DNA of 64,000 nucleotides, taken from positions 496,001 through 560,000 of the forward strand of contig NZ_JAKCPW010000001.1 in NCBI RefSeq assembly GCF_021440085.1, written 5' to 3'. Numbering within the stretch: position 1 is the first letter of the stretch; every line of letters starts with the position of its first letter. Under the pieces are notes generated by a model. The model worked only from the letters and a program-made list of their open reading frames with translations, did not search any database and was not told where the DNA came from. Below are positions 9,346-17,991 of the stretch, one piece after another. The stretch is from Dyadobacter sp. CY261. Its GTDB lineage: Bacteria; Bacteroidota; Bacteroidia; Cytophagales; Spirosomataceae. Both the position numbers and the translations under genes were made by a program.

Positions 9346-11532
9346 ATGACGTTTCGTTCCAAAGCTTTTGAGATTGCGCAGGGCCGTGTCTCTCCTGTTT
9401 TGACCCCTCCCACAGAAAAAGTAGCCGACCTTTACGGTAGCAATACATTCAGTGATGATGTGATGAAGACCCTGCTTTCGGCAGAGGCATATACCAAGGT
9501 TTCCAATGCGATCCGCTCCGGCTCGACGATCGACCGCGAGGTGGCCGAAGAGGTGGCTGCTGCGATGAAATCATGGGCAATTTCGAAAGGTGCAACGCAT
9601 TATACGCACTGGTTCCAGCCATTGACCGGGACTACTGCCGAAAAGCATGATTCTTTTTTCGATTTAACCATCGATGGAAAAGCGGTCGAGAAATTCAAAG
9701 GCAGCGCATTGGTACAACAGGAGCCGGATGCATCCTCCTTTCCAAGCGGAGGTCTGCGTGCGACATTCGAAGCACGGGGATATACAGGCTGGGACCCCAG
9801 CTCTCCCGCGTTTTTGATGGATAACGGCGCCGGGGGAAAGACATTATGCATCCCCTCCGTATTCATTTCATACAACGGTGAGGCACTGGACTACAAAGCG
9901 CCGCTTCTGCGCTCGCTGGTTATGCTCGACAAGGCCGCGACGGGTGTTTGCCAGTTCTTCAACCGCGATGTGTCGAAAGTGACACCGACACTGGGGATCG
10001 AGCAGGAGTATTTTCTGGTGGATAAGGCATTGTACTATGCCCGTCCCGATTTGCTAATGGCCGGTCGGACCGTTTTCGGGCATAACCCTGCACGTGGTCA
10101 GCAGCTCGACGATCATTATTTCGGTTCGATATCGCCGCGGGTGAACGCATTCATGGTGGATTTCGAGTTTGAAGCACTGAAATTAGGCATTCCGGTAAGG
10201 ACACGGCACAACGAAGTGGCACCAGGCCAATTCGAATGCGCCCCGACTTTTGAAGAGGTTAACCTGGCCATCGATCATAATGCATTACTGATGGATTTAA
10301 TGCAGAAGATCGGTGACAAGCATAATTTCCAGGTGTTGTTCCATGAGAAGCCATTTGCTGGCATTAATGGCAGCGGAAAGCACAATAACTGGTCACTTTC
10401 GACGGATACGGGCATTAACCTACTCGCGCCGACTTCCAAACCAAAAGAAAACCTACGCTTCCTCACGTTCCTGATGAACGTTGTAAAAGCTGTTCATGAT
10501 CATGCGGACCTGCTACGTGCGTCCATTTCATCGGCAGGCAACGAGCATCGCCTCGGAGCCAACGAGGCACCGCCATCGATCGTTTCTGTTTTCCTTGGTG
10601 GAGAATTGACGTCAATGCTCGAAGAACTCGTGAATAAAGGCGAAATCACGCTCGAAAAAGGGGAGAACTTCTACTATAAACTGGGCATTACCCGCATTCC
10701 GAACCTGCAACGCGACAATACCGACCGTAACCGGACATCGCCGTTCTGTTTTACAGGCAATAAATTCGAATACCGCGCGGTGGGAAGCTCGCAGAACAGC
10801 GCGTCGCCGATGATCATACTGAACACGATCGTCGCCAATCAGTTGCTGGATTTCAAACGCGAAATGGACGAGCGACTGGCGGCAGGCGAGGAGAAAAAGG
10901 TGGCGACCGTGGAGATACTGAAACGCTACTTCCTTGAATCTAAAAACATCCTTTTCGAAGGAAACGGCTATTCGGATGAATGGATCGAAGAGGCTGCACA
11001 GCGCGGGTTGAGCAATATCCGCGAGACTTTCGATGCATTGTATGCCTACAAAACAGATAAGACCATTGCTGTTTTTGAACGGACAGGCGTTTTAAGCTCG
11101 CGTGAGCTGCATGCGCGCTATGAGATCGAGCTGGAAAATTATGTGAAGAAATTGCAGATCGAGTCACGCGTGATTGGCGATCTGGCATTGAACCATATCG
11201 TGTCGACAGTGGTGAAGTATCAGTTCAAACTCGCGCAAACTGCCCGCTCGCTGACAGACCTCGAAATGCTGGAAGAGGCCGAGCCGATTAAGGAGATTAT
11301 CCGTGATATTTCTTCGCACGTGGTGGTAATTAAGAAATTGGTGCATGAGATGACCGAAAGCCGGAAGAAGGCCAACAATATCGATGACCTTTTTGAACGC
11401 GCCAAATGCTACGGTTCGGAGGTGAAAGGGTTTTTTGATCAAATACGGTATCACGTCGATAAGCTGGAATTACTGATCGACGATGAGGATTGGCCGCTTG
11501 CAAAGTACCGTGAAATGCTATTTTTGGAGTAG
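9346..11532 (+). CDS. glnN: Glutamine synthetase type III
   Basis: A 728-residue enzyme making glutamine from glutamate, ammonia and ATP. The length and the N-terminus (V-S-P-V-L near 16) are typical of the large GSIII/GlnN form, which works as a dodecamer. The catalytic region has I-E-Q-E-Y-F for metal ligands, the G-S-G-K-H-N-N-W glutamate/ATP segment and R-N-R-T-S-P-F near residue 463. It is followed after 29 bp by a small acidic protein gene on the same strand and faces a second, unrelated GS type, suggesting condition-dependent use of two isozymes. Confidence 0.95.
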   Translation: MTFRSKAFEIAQGRVSPVLTPPTEKVADLYGSNTFSDDVMKTLLSAEAYTKVSNAIRSGSTIDREVAEEVAAAMKSWAISKGATHYTHWFQPLTGTTAEKHDSFFDLTIDGKAVEKFKGSALVQQEPDASSFPSGGLRATFEARGYTGWDPSSPAFLMDNGAGGKTLCIPSVFISYNGEALDYKAPLLRSLVMLDKAATGVCQFFNRDVSKVTPTLGIEQEYFLVDKALYYARPDLLMAGRTVFGHNPARGQQLDDHYFGSISPRVNAFMVDFEFEALKLGIPVRTRHNEVAPGQFECAPTFEEVNLAIDHNALLMDLMQKIGDKHNFQVLFHEKPFAGINGSGKHNNWSLSTDTGINLLAPTSKPKENLRFLTFLMNVVKAVHDHADLLRASISSAGNEHRLGANEAPPSIVSVFLGGELTSMLEELVNKGEITLEKGENFYYKLGITRIPNLQRDNTDRNRTSPFCFTGNKFEYRAVGSSQNSASPMIILNTIVANQLLDFKREMDERLAAGEEKKVATVEILKRYFLESKNILFEGNGYSDEWIEEAAQRGLSNIRETFDALYAYKTDKTIAVFERTGVLSSRELHARYEIELENYVKKLQIESRVIGDLALNHIVSTVVKYQFKLAQTARSLTDLEMLEEAEPIKEIIRDISSHVVVIKKLVHEMTESRKKANNIDDLFERAKCYGSEVKGFFDQIRYHVDKLELLIDDEDWPLAKYREMLFLE

Positions 11533-11561
11533 TTTTGCATTTGAAACAAACAATAGAGCAT

Positions 11562-12113
11562 ATGAATCCCGGATTTGATCCAGAAGAAATCGCGCAACTC
11601 AAAGAGGAATGTAATGCTGAGAATTCCAACTTTATATATGTAGAGGACGAATTCGAGGGCGACGACGATAATAATGAGCATGCGCACGTACAGTTTGTAG
11701 GCACTTATAAAGACCAGGAGGTGATTTATGACGCACTGATCTTCACATTGCGCCTGCACCACTCGACGCTCGTGTACGACGAGGCGCTGGAAAGGCTCAA
11801 AAAGGAAATGCCTAAGTATATCTCACCCGACGAACGTCCGGCGAATTACGAGATTAGTGACGAACAGGAAGACGAAGCCGAACTGTTGCTGACCGAATTT
11901 ATTGAGGAAATCGAAGAGGGCGAAGAAATTACCGTCCGCGAGCATGTCGAAATCGACGATCAGTTTGAATATGGCGTTGGCCTGGAAGTAGGTCTGAACA
12001 AAACAGAGATTAATGATAAGATCATCAGCGACTTCGTGAAGGCTTTCAATGCAGGCACTGTCGAACTTGATCCCACGCTTTATTCATTCACCGGCAGCGA
12101 GGACGAGGATTGA
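11562..12113 (+). CDS. Acidic protein of unknown function downstream of GSIII
   Basis: A 183-residue protein, very rich in Glu and Asp, with no signal peptide, membrane segment or motif that I recognise. An in-frame TTG lies nine codons upstream (11535), but the ATG at 11562 begins the more natural N-terminus. Its two halves both carry acidic clusters (around 21-30 and 115-135). It follows the GSIII gene closely and shares its terminator, so it is probably made with GSIII; a role in GSIII regulation is possible but there is no direct evidence. Confidence 0.7.
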   Translation: MNPGFDPEEIAQLKEECNAENSNFIYVEDEFEGDDDNNEHAHVQFVGTYKDQEVIYDALIFTLRLHHSTLVYDEALERLKKEMPKYISPDERPANYEISDEQEDEAELLLTEFIEEIEEGEEITVREHVEIDDQFEYGVGLEVGLNKTEINDKIISDFVKAFNAGTVELDPTLYSFTGSEDED

Positions 12114-12161
12114 TCCAGTATTAAATAAGGCTCTGAGTGCTTTTCAAAATCAGAGGCCAAC

Positions 12162-12192
12162 AAAAAAACCACCTTTTTGAGGTGGTTTTTTT
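12162..12192. terminator. Bidirectional terminator between the two GS transcripts
   Basis: A 13-bp perfect inverted repeat (seven A plus ACC-type stem, 5-base loop) gives a T-run on both strands. It serves both the rightward GSIII unit and the leftward GSII gene. Confidence 0.9.
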
Positions 12193-12217
12193 GTCACTAT
12201 ATGTTTTGCTCTGCGAA

Positions 12218-13228
12218 TTAGATAGCAGATTTAACAGTCTTGATAATACGAGCTGCCACTTTGTAAGGATCAGCAGCTGAGTTCGGGCGACGGTCTTCCA
12301 GGTATCCGTTCCATCCTTTTGCAGGAACAGTAACAGGGATGCGGATAGAAGCACCACGGTCAGAAACACCGTAGCTGAAATCGTGGATAGAAGCCGTTTC
12401 GTGCTTGCCAGTCAGGCGGAGGTGGTTATCAGCGCCATAAACTTCAATGTGTTCTTTCACCACAGGACGGAATGCTTCGCAAATTTTGTCGAAAGTTTCT
12501 TTGCTTCCGGCAGTTCTCAAAGTTGTGTTAGAGAAGTTAGCGTGCATGCCGCTTCCGTTCCAGTCAAGCGCGCCCAGAGGCTTGCAGTGCCAGTTGATAG
12601 CAACACCGTATTTTTCACCGATTCTTTCCAGAAGGTAACGACCAAGCCAGATCTGGTCACCAGCTTCCTGCGCACCTTTTGCGAAGATCTGGAATTCCCA
12701 CTGTCCTGCTGCTACTTCCGCATTGATACCTTCAACGTTCAAACCTGCTTCGAGGCAAGCGTCGAGGTGCTCTTCTACGATCTCGCGGCCGTATGCGTTG
12801 GCTGCTCCAACAGAGCAGTAGTATGGGCCTTGCGGCGCCGGGTAACCGTTAGCCGGGAAGCCAAGCGGTTTGTTGGTTTCAATATCCCAAAGGAAATATT
12901 CTTGCTCGAATCCGAACCAGAAATCGTTGTCACCATCTTCAATAGTAGCACGACCGTTTGACTCGTGAGCAGTTCCGTCAGCATTCAATACCTCACACAT
13001 TACCAGGTATCCATTTTTACGCTGTGGATCAGGAATAATGTAAACAGGTTTTAGCAAACAGTCGGAAGAACCGCCTGGAGCCTGCTCAGTTGACGAGCCA
13101 TCAAACGACCACATTGCGCAATCTTCCAGTTTTCCACTAAAATCGTTTTCAATTTTGGTTTTGCTGCGTAAACTTTGGGTCGGCTTGTAGCCATCCAACC
13201 AAATATATTCCAGCTTGGACTTTGACAT
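12218..13228 (-). CDS. Glutamine synthetase type II, beta-grasp form
   Basis: A 336-residue eukaryotic-like glutamine synthetase (GSII), about half the size of GSIII and unrelated to it in domain layout. The N-terminus I-W-L-D-G, the motif W-S-F-D-G-S-S-T near 41-48, F-G-F-E-Q-E-Y-F metal ligands and N-G-S-G-M-H near 226 are all of the GSII kind. Such enzymes form decamers and are not adenylylated. It is a single gene with a shared terminator, converging on the GSIII unit. Confidence 0.93.
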   Translation of the reverse strand: MSKSKLEYIWLDGYKPTQSLRSKTKIENDFSGKLEDCAMWSFDGSSTEQAPGGSSDCLLKPVYIIPDPQRKNGYLVMCEVLNADGTAHESNGRATIEDGDNDFWFGFEQEYFLWDIETNKPLGFPANGYPAPQGPYYCSVGAANAYGREIVEEHLDACLEAGLNVEGINAEVAAGQWEFQIFAKGAQEAGDQIWLGRYLLERIGEKYGVAINWHCKPLGALDWNGSGMHANFSNTTLRTAGSKETFDKICEAFRPVVKEHIEVYGADNHLRLTGKHETASIHDFSYGVSDRGASIRIPVTVPAKGWNGYLEDRRPNSAADPYKVAARIIKTVKSAI

Positions 13229-13545
13229 AATAGTACTAGATAAAGTGGTGACGAATAATTATAACGGCACAATATTAATGCAAAAATGTATTTACAAAAA
13301 ATAAATGTTAGGAAAAATTGAGCTTAGACAAAATAATATTGCGCCAGTGGTAGTATTGTCAGTAAAAAATGCACTATTCTAATAAAATAGTGAAGTTTCG
13401 AAAATAACGCTCTGGTTGAAAATTTCTGTAAAAGTGGGTAAAATGGGTGCAAAATATGCCTTAGAATATAAAAAATAGCAGTAATGTCCTAAAAAGTGCG
13501 ATTTCGGTGACTTCGGAGCGATAGAATTCTGCGGGGATTGGAAAT
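13229..13545. other. AT-rich divergent control region between GSII and rsmE
   Basis: A 394-bp gap separates the divergent GSII and rsmE starts; this is its larger part. It must hold the GSII promoter, but I find no clean TAnnTTTG on the minus strand, only near matches (TACATTTTTG around 13277-13290). One 71-codon minus frame (13379-13594) has no protein-like features. No riboswitch or repeat recognised. Confidence 0.45.
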
Positions 13546-13578
13546 TTTGTGCAGTTGCCGATATTTTGTATATTTTTG
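13546..13578 (+). promoter_or_regulatory. Possible promoter of rsmE
   Basis: TATTTTTG at 13571-13578 matches TAnnTTTG, with TTTTG ending at 13549, 21 bases upstream. The start would be near 13585, about 38 bases before the ATG. Confidence 0.4.
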
Positions 13579-13622
13579 GAAGTCCCCGGGGCATTTTGTT
13601 ACATTAATACGATATTGGAAAA

Positions 13623-14330
13623 ATGCATTTGTTTTACCAGCCTGACCCTCACATTTTTGAGCTCGACGAAGAGGAAGCCAGGCATAGTTCGAAAGTGTTG
13701 AGGCTGGGCTCCGGCGATATTATCCATGTTACCAACGGCAAAGGTCTTCTTCAAAAATGCCGGTTGAATATTCAGGGCAGGAAGGTAGGATATGAGGTAA
13801 TCGAGTCTGAAACTGTGGAGCGCCGAAGTTTTGCGGTCAATATGGCTATCGCCTCCACCCGCAAGGCAGAGCGAAATGAATGGATGGTGGAGAAAATGAC
13901 GGAAATAGGTGTGGAGCGAATTGATTTTATTGTGACCGAACACACCAATCCCGAAACCCTGAACCGCGTCGTGAACTTAACAAGGCTCAACCGCATTGCC
14001 GCATCCGCCATGAAGCAGTCTCAGCAATATTATATGCCAGCCATTACAGTAAACAACAAGTTTGAACCGTTTATTAAAAATGTGCGCGACGAAGTACGCC
14101 TGATCGCGTACGTGCCTGAACAAAATACTGTCGAGCACGTTTTTAGTAAAATAAAGAGGGGAAGCGATACCACATTGCTGATCGGCCCCGAAGGCGATTT
14201 CAGTCCGGCCGAAATAGAGTCGGCCCTTGAAAAGGGCTTTCAAACGGTATCATTGGGGCCAACAAGGCTAAGGACCGAAACAGCGGCGGTTACTGGTTGT
14301 CACGCTATTAACCTGGCGCAGTATTTGTAA
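13623..14330 (+). CDS. rsmE: 16S rRNA m3U1498 methyltransferase RsmE
   Basis: A 235-residue SPOUT-class methyltransferase that methylates N3 of U1498 in 16S rRNA. The N-terminal PUA-like domain (about 1-70) is followed by the trefoil-knot domain, with L-I-G-P-E-G-D-F-S near 181-189 and L-G-P-T-R-L-R-T-E-T-A near 208-218 forming the SAM site. Full length for the family. It precedes the DUF4159 gene by about 94 bp, with a short direct-repeat tract between. Confidence 0.93.
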   Translation: MHLFYQPDPHIFELDEEEARHSSKVLRLGSGDIIHVTNGKGLLQKCRLNIQGRKVGYEVIESETVERRSFAVNMAIASTRKAERNEWMVEKMTEIGVERIDFIVTEHTNPETLNRVVNLTRLNRIAASAMKQSQQYYMPAITVNNKFEPFIKNVRDEVRLIAYVPEQNTVEHVFSKIKRGSDTTLLIGPEGDFSPAEIESALEKGFQTVSLGPTRLRTETAAVTGCHAINLAQYL

Positions 14331-14405
14331 TGAGTGAATGAGTGAATGCTTACTCACTCAGTCAAATCCAGATATTCAATCATTCAATCATTCAATCATT
14401 CATTA
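14331..14405. repeat. ATTCA-rich short direct repeats
   Basis: The gap after rsmE holds TGAGTGAATG copies (14331-14350), then three and a half exact copies of ATTCAATC from 14374 to about 14402. A similar ATTCA/ATTCACTC tract recurs at 23150-23206, beside the yjbR stop. This looks like slippage-prone simple sequence. Confidence 0.6.
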
Positions 14406-14423
14406 TTCACACATTCCAAACTC

Positions 14424-15083
14424 ATGACTCCCCGCCTCGTCGTTATTACGCTATTGCTCTGCGCGGCCATCACATCGTATGGACAGTCATCCTTGAAGAT
14501 CGCCAAGCTGAAATACGGCGGAGGCGGTGACTGGTATGCTAATAAAACCTCGCTTCCGAATTTGATCAAGTTTTGTAATACGGAGCTTAAGATGAATATC
14601 AATCCGGCCGAGGATGTGGTGGAAGTGGGAAGTCCGGACATTTTCTCTTACCCGTTCGTGCATATGACCGGACACGGTAACGTGGTTTTTTCGGATGCCG
14701 AAGCGCAGAATCTGCGGAATTATTTATTGTCTGGCGGTTTTTTGCACGTTGATGATAATTACGGGCTCGACGAGTTCATCCGCCGTGAAATGAAGAAGGT
14801 GTTTCCGGAACTGTCATTTGTGGAGCTGCCGTATGACCACCAGATCTATCGTGTCAAATACAATTTCCCGGATGGCTTGCCAAAGGTGCATGAGCACGAC
14901 GGCAAGCAGCCCCAGGGTTTCGGGTTGATCTGGCAGGGACGGCTCATCTGCTATTACAGCTACGAAACCGATCTGGGTAATGGCTGGGAAGATCAGAGTG
15001 TGTACAATGATCCCGAGGAAATGCGCCGGAAGGCGTTGCAGATGGGAGCTAATTTACTGAGCTATGCATTTATGATCCAGTAG
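14424..15083 (+). CDS. Exported DUF4159 protein
   Basis: A 219-residue protein matching DUF4159, a family in which glutamine-amidotransferase-like folds occur. The ATG at 14424 starts a clear signal peptide (about 1-21, ending S-Y-G-Q); the longer reading frame from 14346 runs through the simple repeats and is not the gene. Motifs include K-Y-G-G-G-G-D-W-Y near the mature N-terminus, M-T-G-H-G-N near 78 and H-V-D-D-N-Y-G near 108. Likely periplasmic. Function not established. Confidence 0.8.
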   Translation: MTPRLVVITLLLCAAITSYGQSSLKIAKLKYGGGGDWYANKTSLPNLIKFCNTELKMNINPAEDVVEVGSPDIFSYPFVHMTGHGNVVFSDAEAQNLRNYLLSGGFLHVDDNYGLDEFIRREMKKVFPELSFVELPYDHQIYRVKYNFPDGLPKVHEHDGKQPQGFGLIWQGRLICYYSYETDLGNGWEDQSVYNDPEEMRRKALQMGANLLSYAFMIQ

Positions 15084-15170
15084 GATCTCGGTGCTATTCC
15101 AGGTCGAAGAGGTTATGGTTTTATTCCAAATTTGTTTTGGAATTTTCGGTTTTCTAACCTCCGGCACTTA

Positions 15171-15178
15171 TTTTTGTA
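15171..15178 (+). promoter_or_regulatory. Possible -7 box upstream of the desaturase
   Basis: TATTTTTG is a perfect TAnnTTTG box 35 bases before the ATG at 15213. The -33 region (TTCGG at the expected place) is a poor match, so this is tentative. Confidence 0.35.
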
Positions 15179-15212
15179 CAAAGTTTAATATAATAAAATT
15201 TTACACCGTTCC

Positions 15213-15959
15213 ATGTATATAGTCCTGATTGTATTTGTTGTACATTGGTATTTGTCACTATTTTGTCAAACCTTTTTCTTACACCGCTATTCCGCTCATA
15301 AGATGTTTATTATGAGCAAGCCGTGGGAACGGTTCTTCTATTTGCTCACCTATTTATCGCAAGGATCTTCTTACCTGAGTCCACGTGCTTATGCGATTCT
15401 GCACCGTATGCACCACGCGTTCAGTGATACCGATAAAGATCCACATTCCCCGCATCATACTAAAAATGTGTTTACGATGATGTGGGAGACTAAAAATATC
15501 TATAACGCCGTATTGAGCCGTAAACGGGCTATCGAAAACCGTTTCGAGCGTAATTATCCGGAATGGAGATTAATAGAAAAGCTCGGTGATTCCTGGATAT
15601 CACGTGTAGGTTGGGCGCTTCTTTACTTGTCATTTTACGTGTTGGCCTACATTTACCTTGATATGCACTGGGTGTTCTTCTTCCTGCTGCCAATCCACTT
15701 CCTGATGGGCCCCATCCACGGCGCGATCGTCAATTGGAGCGGACACAAATACGGCTATCAGAACTTCGATAACGATGACAAATCCAAAAATTCCCTGATC
15801 TTCGATTTCCTGATGATGGGAGAGCTTTTCCAAAATAACCACCATAAACGGCCTAATTCGATTAACTTCGGTTCGAAGTGGTTCGAAATCGACCCGACTT
15901 ACCCGGTGATCAAGCTGCTTAGCACATTGAAGATTATTGAGATCCGAAAGAAGCATTAA
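15213..15959 (+). CDS. Acyl-lipid/acyl-CoA fatty-acid desaturase
   Basis: A 248-residue integral-membrane di-iron desaturase introducing a double bond into acyl chains. The three His boxes are visible: H-R-Y-S-A-H (about 24-29), H-R-M-H-H (about 64-68) and N-N-H-H near 209-212. Hydrophobic segments lie at the N-terminus and in the middle (about 135-170). It is smaller than delta-9 desaturases of 300 or more residues but full for this bacterial subgroup. Single gene with a strong terminator. Probably adjusts membrane fluidity. Confidence 0.9.
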   Translation: MYIVLIVFVVHWYLSLFCQTFFLHRYSAHKMFIMSKPWERFFYLLTYLSQGSSYLSPRAYAILHRMHHAFSDTDKDPHSPHHTKNVFTMMWETKNIYNAVLSRKRAIENRFERNYPEWRLIEKLGDSWISRVGWALLYLSFYVLAYIYLDMHWVFFFLLPIHFLMGPIHGAIVNWSGHKYGYQNFDNDDKSKNSLIFDFLMMGELFQNNHHKRPNSINFGSKWFEIDPTYPVIKLLSTLKIIEIRKKH

Positions 15960-15976
15960 TAGACAGAATAGAACTG

Positions 15977-16011
15977 AAAGCCCCTCGTCGATCCGGTGAG
16001 GGGCTTTTTTT
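15977..16011 (+). terminator. Terminator after the desaturase
   Basis: A 10-bp perfect stem (AAAGCCCCTC / GAGGGGCTTT) with an 11-base loop, running into a seven-T tract. Confidence 0.9.
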
Positions 16012-16018
16012 GGGTACG

Positions 16019-16413
16019 GTCTTCGACTGCGCTCAGACTGACAATGCACCCATGTCAGTCTGAGCGAAGTGAATATGCCATGTCAGTCTGAGCGAAGTCA
16101 ACGCGCCATGTCGGTCTGAGCGAAGTCAATATGCCATGTCAGTCTGAGTGAAGCCAATGTGCCATGTCAGTTTGAGCGAAGTGAATATGCCATGTCAGTC
16201 TGAGCGAAGCCAATGTGCCATGTCAGGGTGAGCGAAGTCAATGTGCTATATCAGTCTGAGCGAAGTGAATATGCCATGTCAGTCTGAGTGAAGTCAATGT
16301 GCTATGTCAGTCTGAGTGAAGCCAATGTGCCATGTCAGTTTAAGCGAAGTGAATATGCCATGTCAGTCTGAGCGAAGTGAATATGCCATGTCAGTCTGAG
16401 CGAAGTCGAAGAC
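16019..16413. repeat. 28-bp tandem array bounded by inverted ends
   Basis: Twelve contiguous units of exactly 28 bp run from 16051 to 16386, followed by a partial thirteenth to about 16413. The typical unit is CATGTCAGTCTGAGCGAAGT plus GAATATGC or CAATGTGC. The outer 24 bases form an inverted pair: 16019-16042 is the reverse complement of 16390-16413 with one mismatch. Units differ by a few substitutions, with no spacers, so this is not CRISPR. Units 4-5 and 10-11 share rare variants, suggesting block duplication. The core CTGAGCGAAGTCGAA recurs at 23087 and 45975. Confidence 0.92.
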
Positions 16414-16443
16414 AACCCGAAAAAAGCTAGTGAAATACAGCCA

Positions 16444-16480
16444 CAAAAAATTGGCAGGCGTGAGAGACGCCTGCCAATTT
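16444..16480 (-). terminator. Terminator of the cinA-to-kinase operon
   Basis: A perfect 13-bp stem (16448-16460 with 16468-16480, 7-base loop). On the minus strand it runs into six T, so it terminates the leftward operon ending at 16606. Confidence 0.88.
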
Positions 16481-16605
16481 GCTTATTAACACCACAAAAA
16501 ATGAAATCCTTTGAAATGCGACTAGCGAAAGTTGTCTCGCCCTGTCGACAATACAAATAAGCTGAACAATACTTAGAAAGGCGTTAATAATAAGTTAGAA
16601 TTTCC

Positions 16606-17988
16606 TTAGAGCCGTAAAAAAGCTAGTCGGAACGTGGTGCCCTTCGGCATGTTTGATTGAATTGAAATATTCCCGTTATGCAACTTCACAATGCGCTCAA
16701 CCAACGACAGGCCGATTCCGTAACCTTTGATGTTTGCGGTATTCTCGCTGCGGTAAAACGGCTGAAAAACGAGACTTTTGTCCTTCTCCGGGATTCCCTT
16801 TCCATTATCTGAAAAAGTCAATCCAAGCTGCCCTCGCGATGGGTGCAGGCAGACGTTCACCGAATTATCGTCCGAAAACTTGCAGGCATTGTCCATCAGG
16901 TTCAGGAAGGCGGTTTTCAAAAGCGTGGAGTTTCCCGTGATTTCGAGCCAGGTATCGTCTTCCGGAAGTTCGTCGAAATTGAGTTGGATGTTATATAATG
17001 GATTCGCTTCGGCCAGGTTCATGCGGCAGTCGAGGAGCAGGTCGTCTACACGGATTACTTCCGTCAGGAGGTCGCGCTGGTCTTCGCTCACCTTTGCCAG
17101 TTCCAGCAAGGTATTCGAAAGCTGGCCGAGTTCCTGGATGTCTTCAAGCACAGAGCGGATCGTCATCTGGTACTCGTAGGCATTGCGCTCTTTGAGCATG
17201 CTCACTTCGAGCTGTGATTTGATCTTCGTCAATGGGTTCTTTAACTCGTGGGAGACGTTGGCGACAAAGATTTTCTGCATTTGAAAGGCCGTCTCGATCC
17301 GGTCAAGCAGCTTGTTGAACGTTACTGTCAATCGGCCGATTTCATCTTTCTGGTTCGGTACATTTAGTCTGGTGTCGAGCTTTTGGGGAAGGATGCCTTC
17401 CACCGCATTCATTACCTTTGAAATAGGTCTTAATGCGCGCTTCGAAAATATCCAGCCGACGATCGCCACTACAAACGTAACGATAAGGTACAGCGCCGTC
17501 AGCAGCGTTTTCAGGTTCGAAAGGTTCGCCTGGCCATACAAATCCTTTGCGCCGAGCATCACTACGGCCCTGTTGAACGGATATTTGTAATATAGACCCA
17601 CCACCTTGTAATCGCCATCGTCGTAACGGATCTGACCGGCTTTGCGGATTTCGTCGAGCCAGTAGTTGGATACATGTAATGCTTTGAGCTGCGGGGTCGT
17701 GGAGTTACTGTAAATGAGGCGGTTCTTTTCGTCGAAAATGAAGATGTTTTCGTCGTAGATCAGGTCGCGGTTGGTTTCGTCCAGCGCTTTCAAAACCTCC
17801 GCATTAATGAGCGGTACCTGAACTTTAAGTAACAACTCAGCCTGCGACTTTGCTTTCGAGCGCAGACGGTCGTAAAAGTCTTCGTTGACGTTGTAATAAG
17901 TGAAAAAGTAGACAGCCAGGAAGGTGATGAGCAAAATACCGCTTACCAGCAAGGAAAACTGAACCGTAAGTCGGGTGCGGATTTGCAT
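16606..17988 (-). CDS. Sensor histidine kinase (OmpR-partner type)
   Basis: A 460-residue two-component kinase. Order: N-terminal transmembrane helix (about 10-32), periplasmic sensor (33-155), second helix (about 160-180), HAMP (182-235), HisKA with the phosphoacceptor H247 in V-S-H-E-L-K-N-P, and a HATPase domain whose N and G boxes (N-L-M-D-N-A near 367; S-D-N-G-K-G-I near 394; G-Y-G-I-G-L-S near 421) are intact. It follows its response regulator by 3 bp. Layout resembles CusS-type kinases, but the signal is unknown. Confidence 0.92.
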   Translation of the reverse strand: MQIRTRLTVQFSLLVSGILLITFLAVYFFTYYNVNEDFYDRLRSKAKSQAELLLKVQVPLINAEVLKALDETNRDLIYDENIFIFDEKNRLIYSNSTTPQLKALHVSNYWLDEIRKAGQIRYDDGDYKVVGLYYKYPFNRAVVMLGAKDLYGQANLSNLKTLLTALYLIVTFVVAIVGWIFSKRALRPISKVMNAVEGILPQKLDTRLNVPNQKDEIGRLTVTFNKLLDRIETAFQMQKIFVANVSHELKNPLTKIKSQLEVSMLKERNAYEYQMTIRSVLEDIQELGQLSNTLLELAKVSEDQRDLLTEVIRVDDLLLDCRMNLAEANPLYNIQLNFDELPEDDTWLEITGNSTLLKTAFLNLMDNACKFSDDNSVNVCLHPSRGQLGLTFSDNGKGIPEKDKSLVFQPFYRSENTANIKGYGIGLSLVERIVKLHNGNISIQSNMPKGTTFRLAFLRL

Positions 17989-17991
17989 AAA

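Noticed and set aside
11535..11561. TTG start for the acidic protein after GSIII
   Set aside because: An ATG nine codons later gives a better start; the added residues carry no known feature.
16019..16413. Array that might be read as CRISPR
   Set aside because: Units are contiguous with a 28-bp period and no variable spacers; no cas genes nearby.
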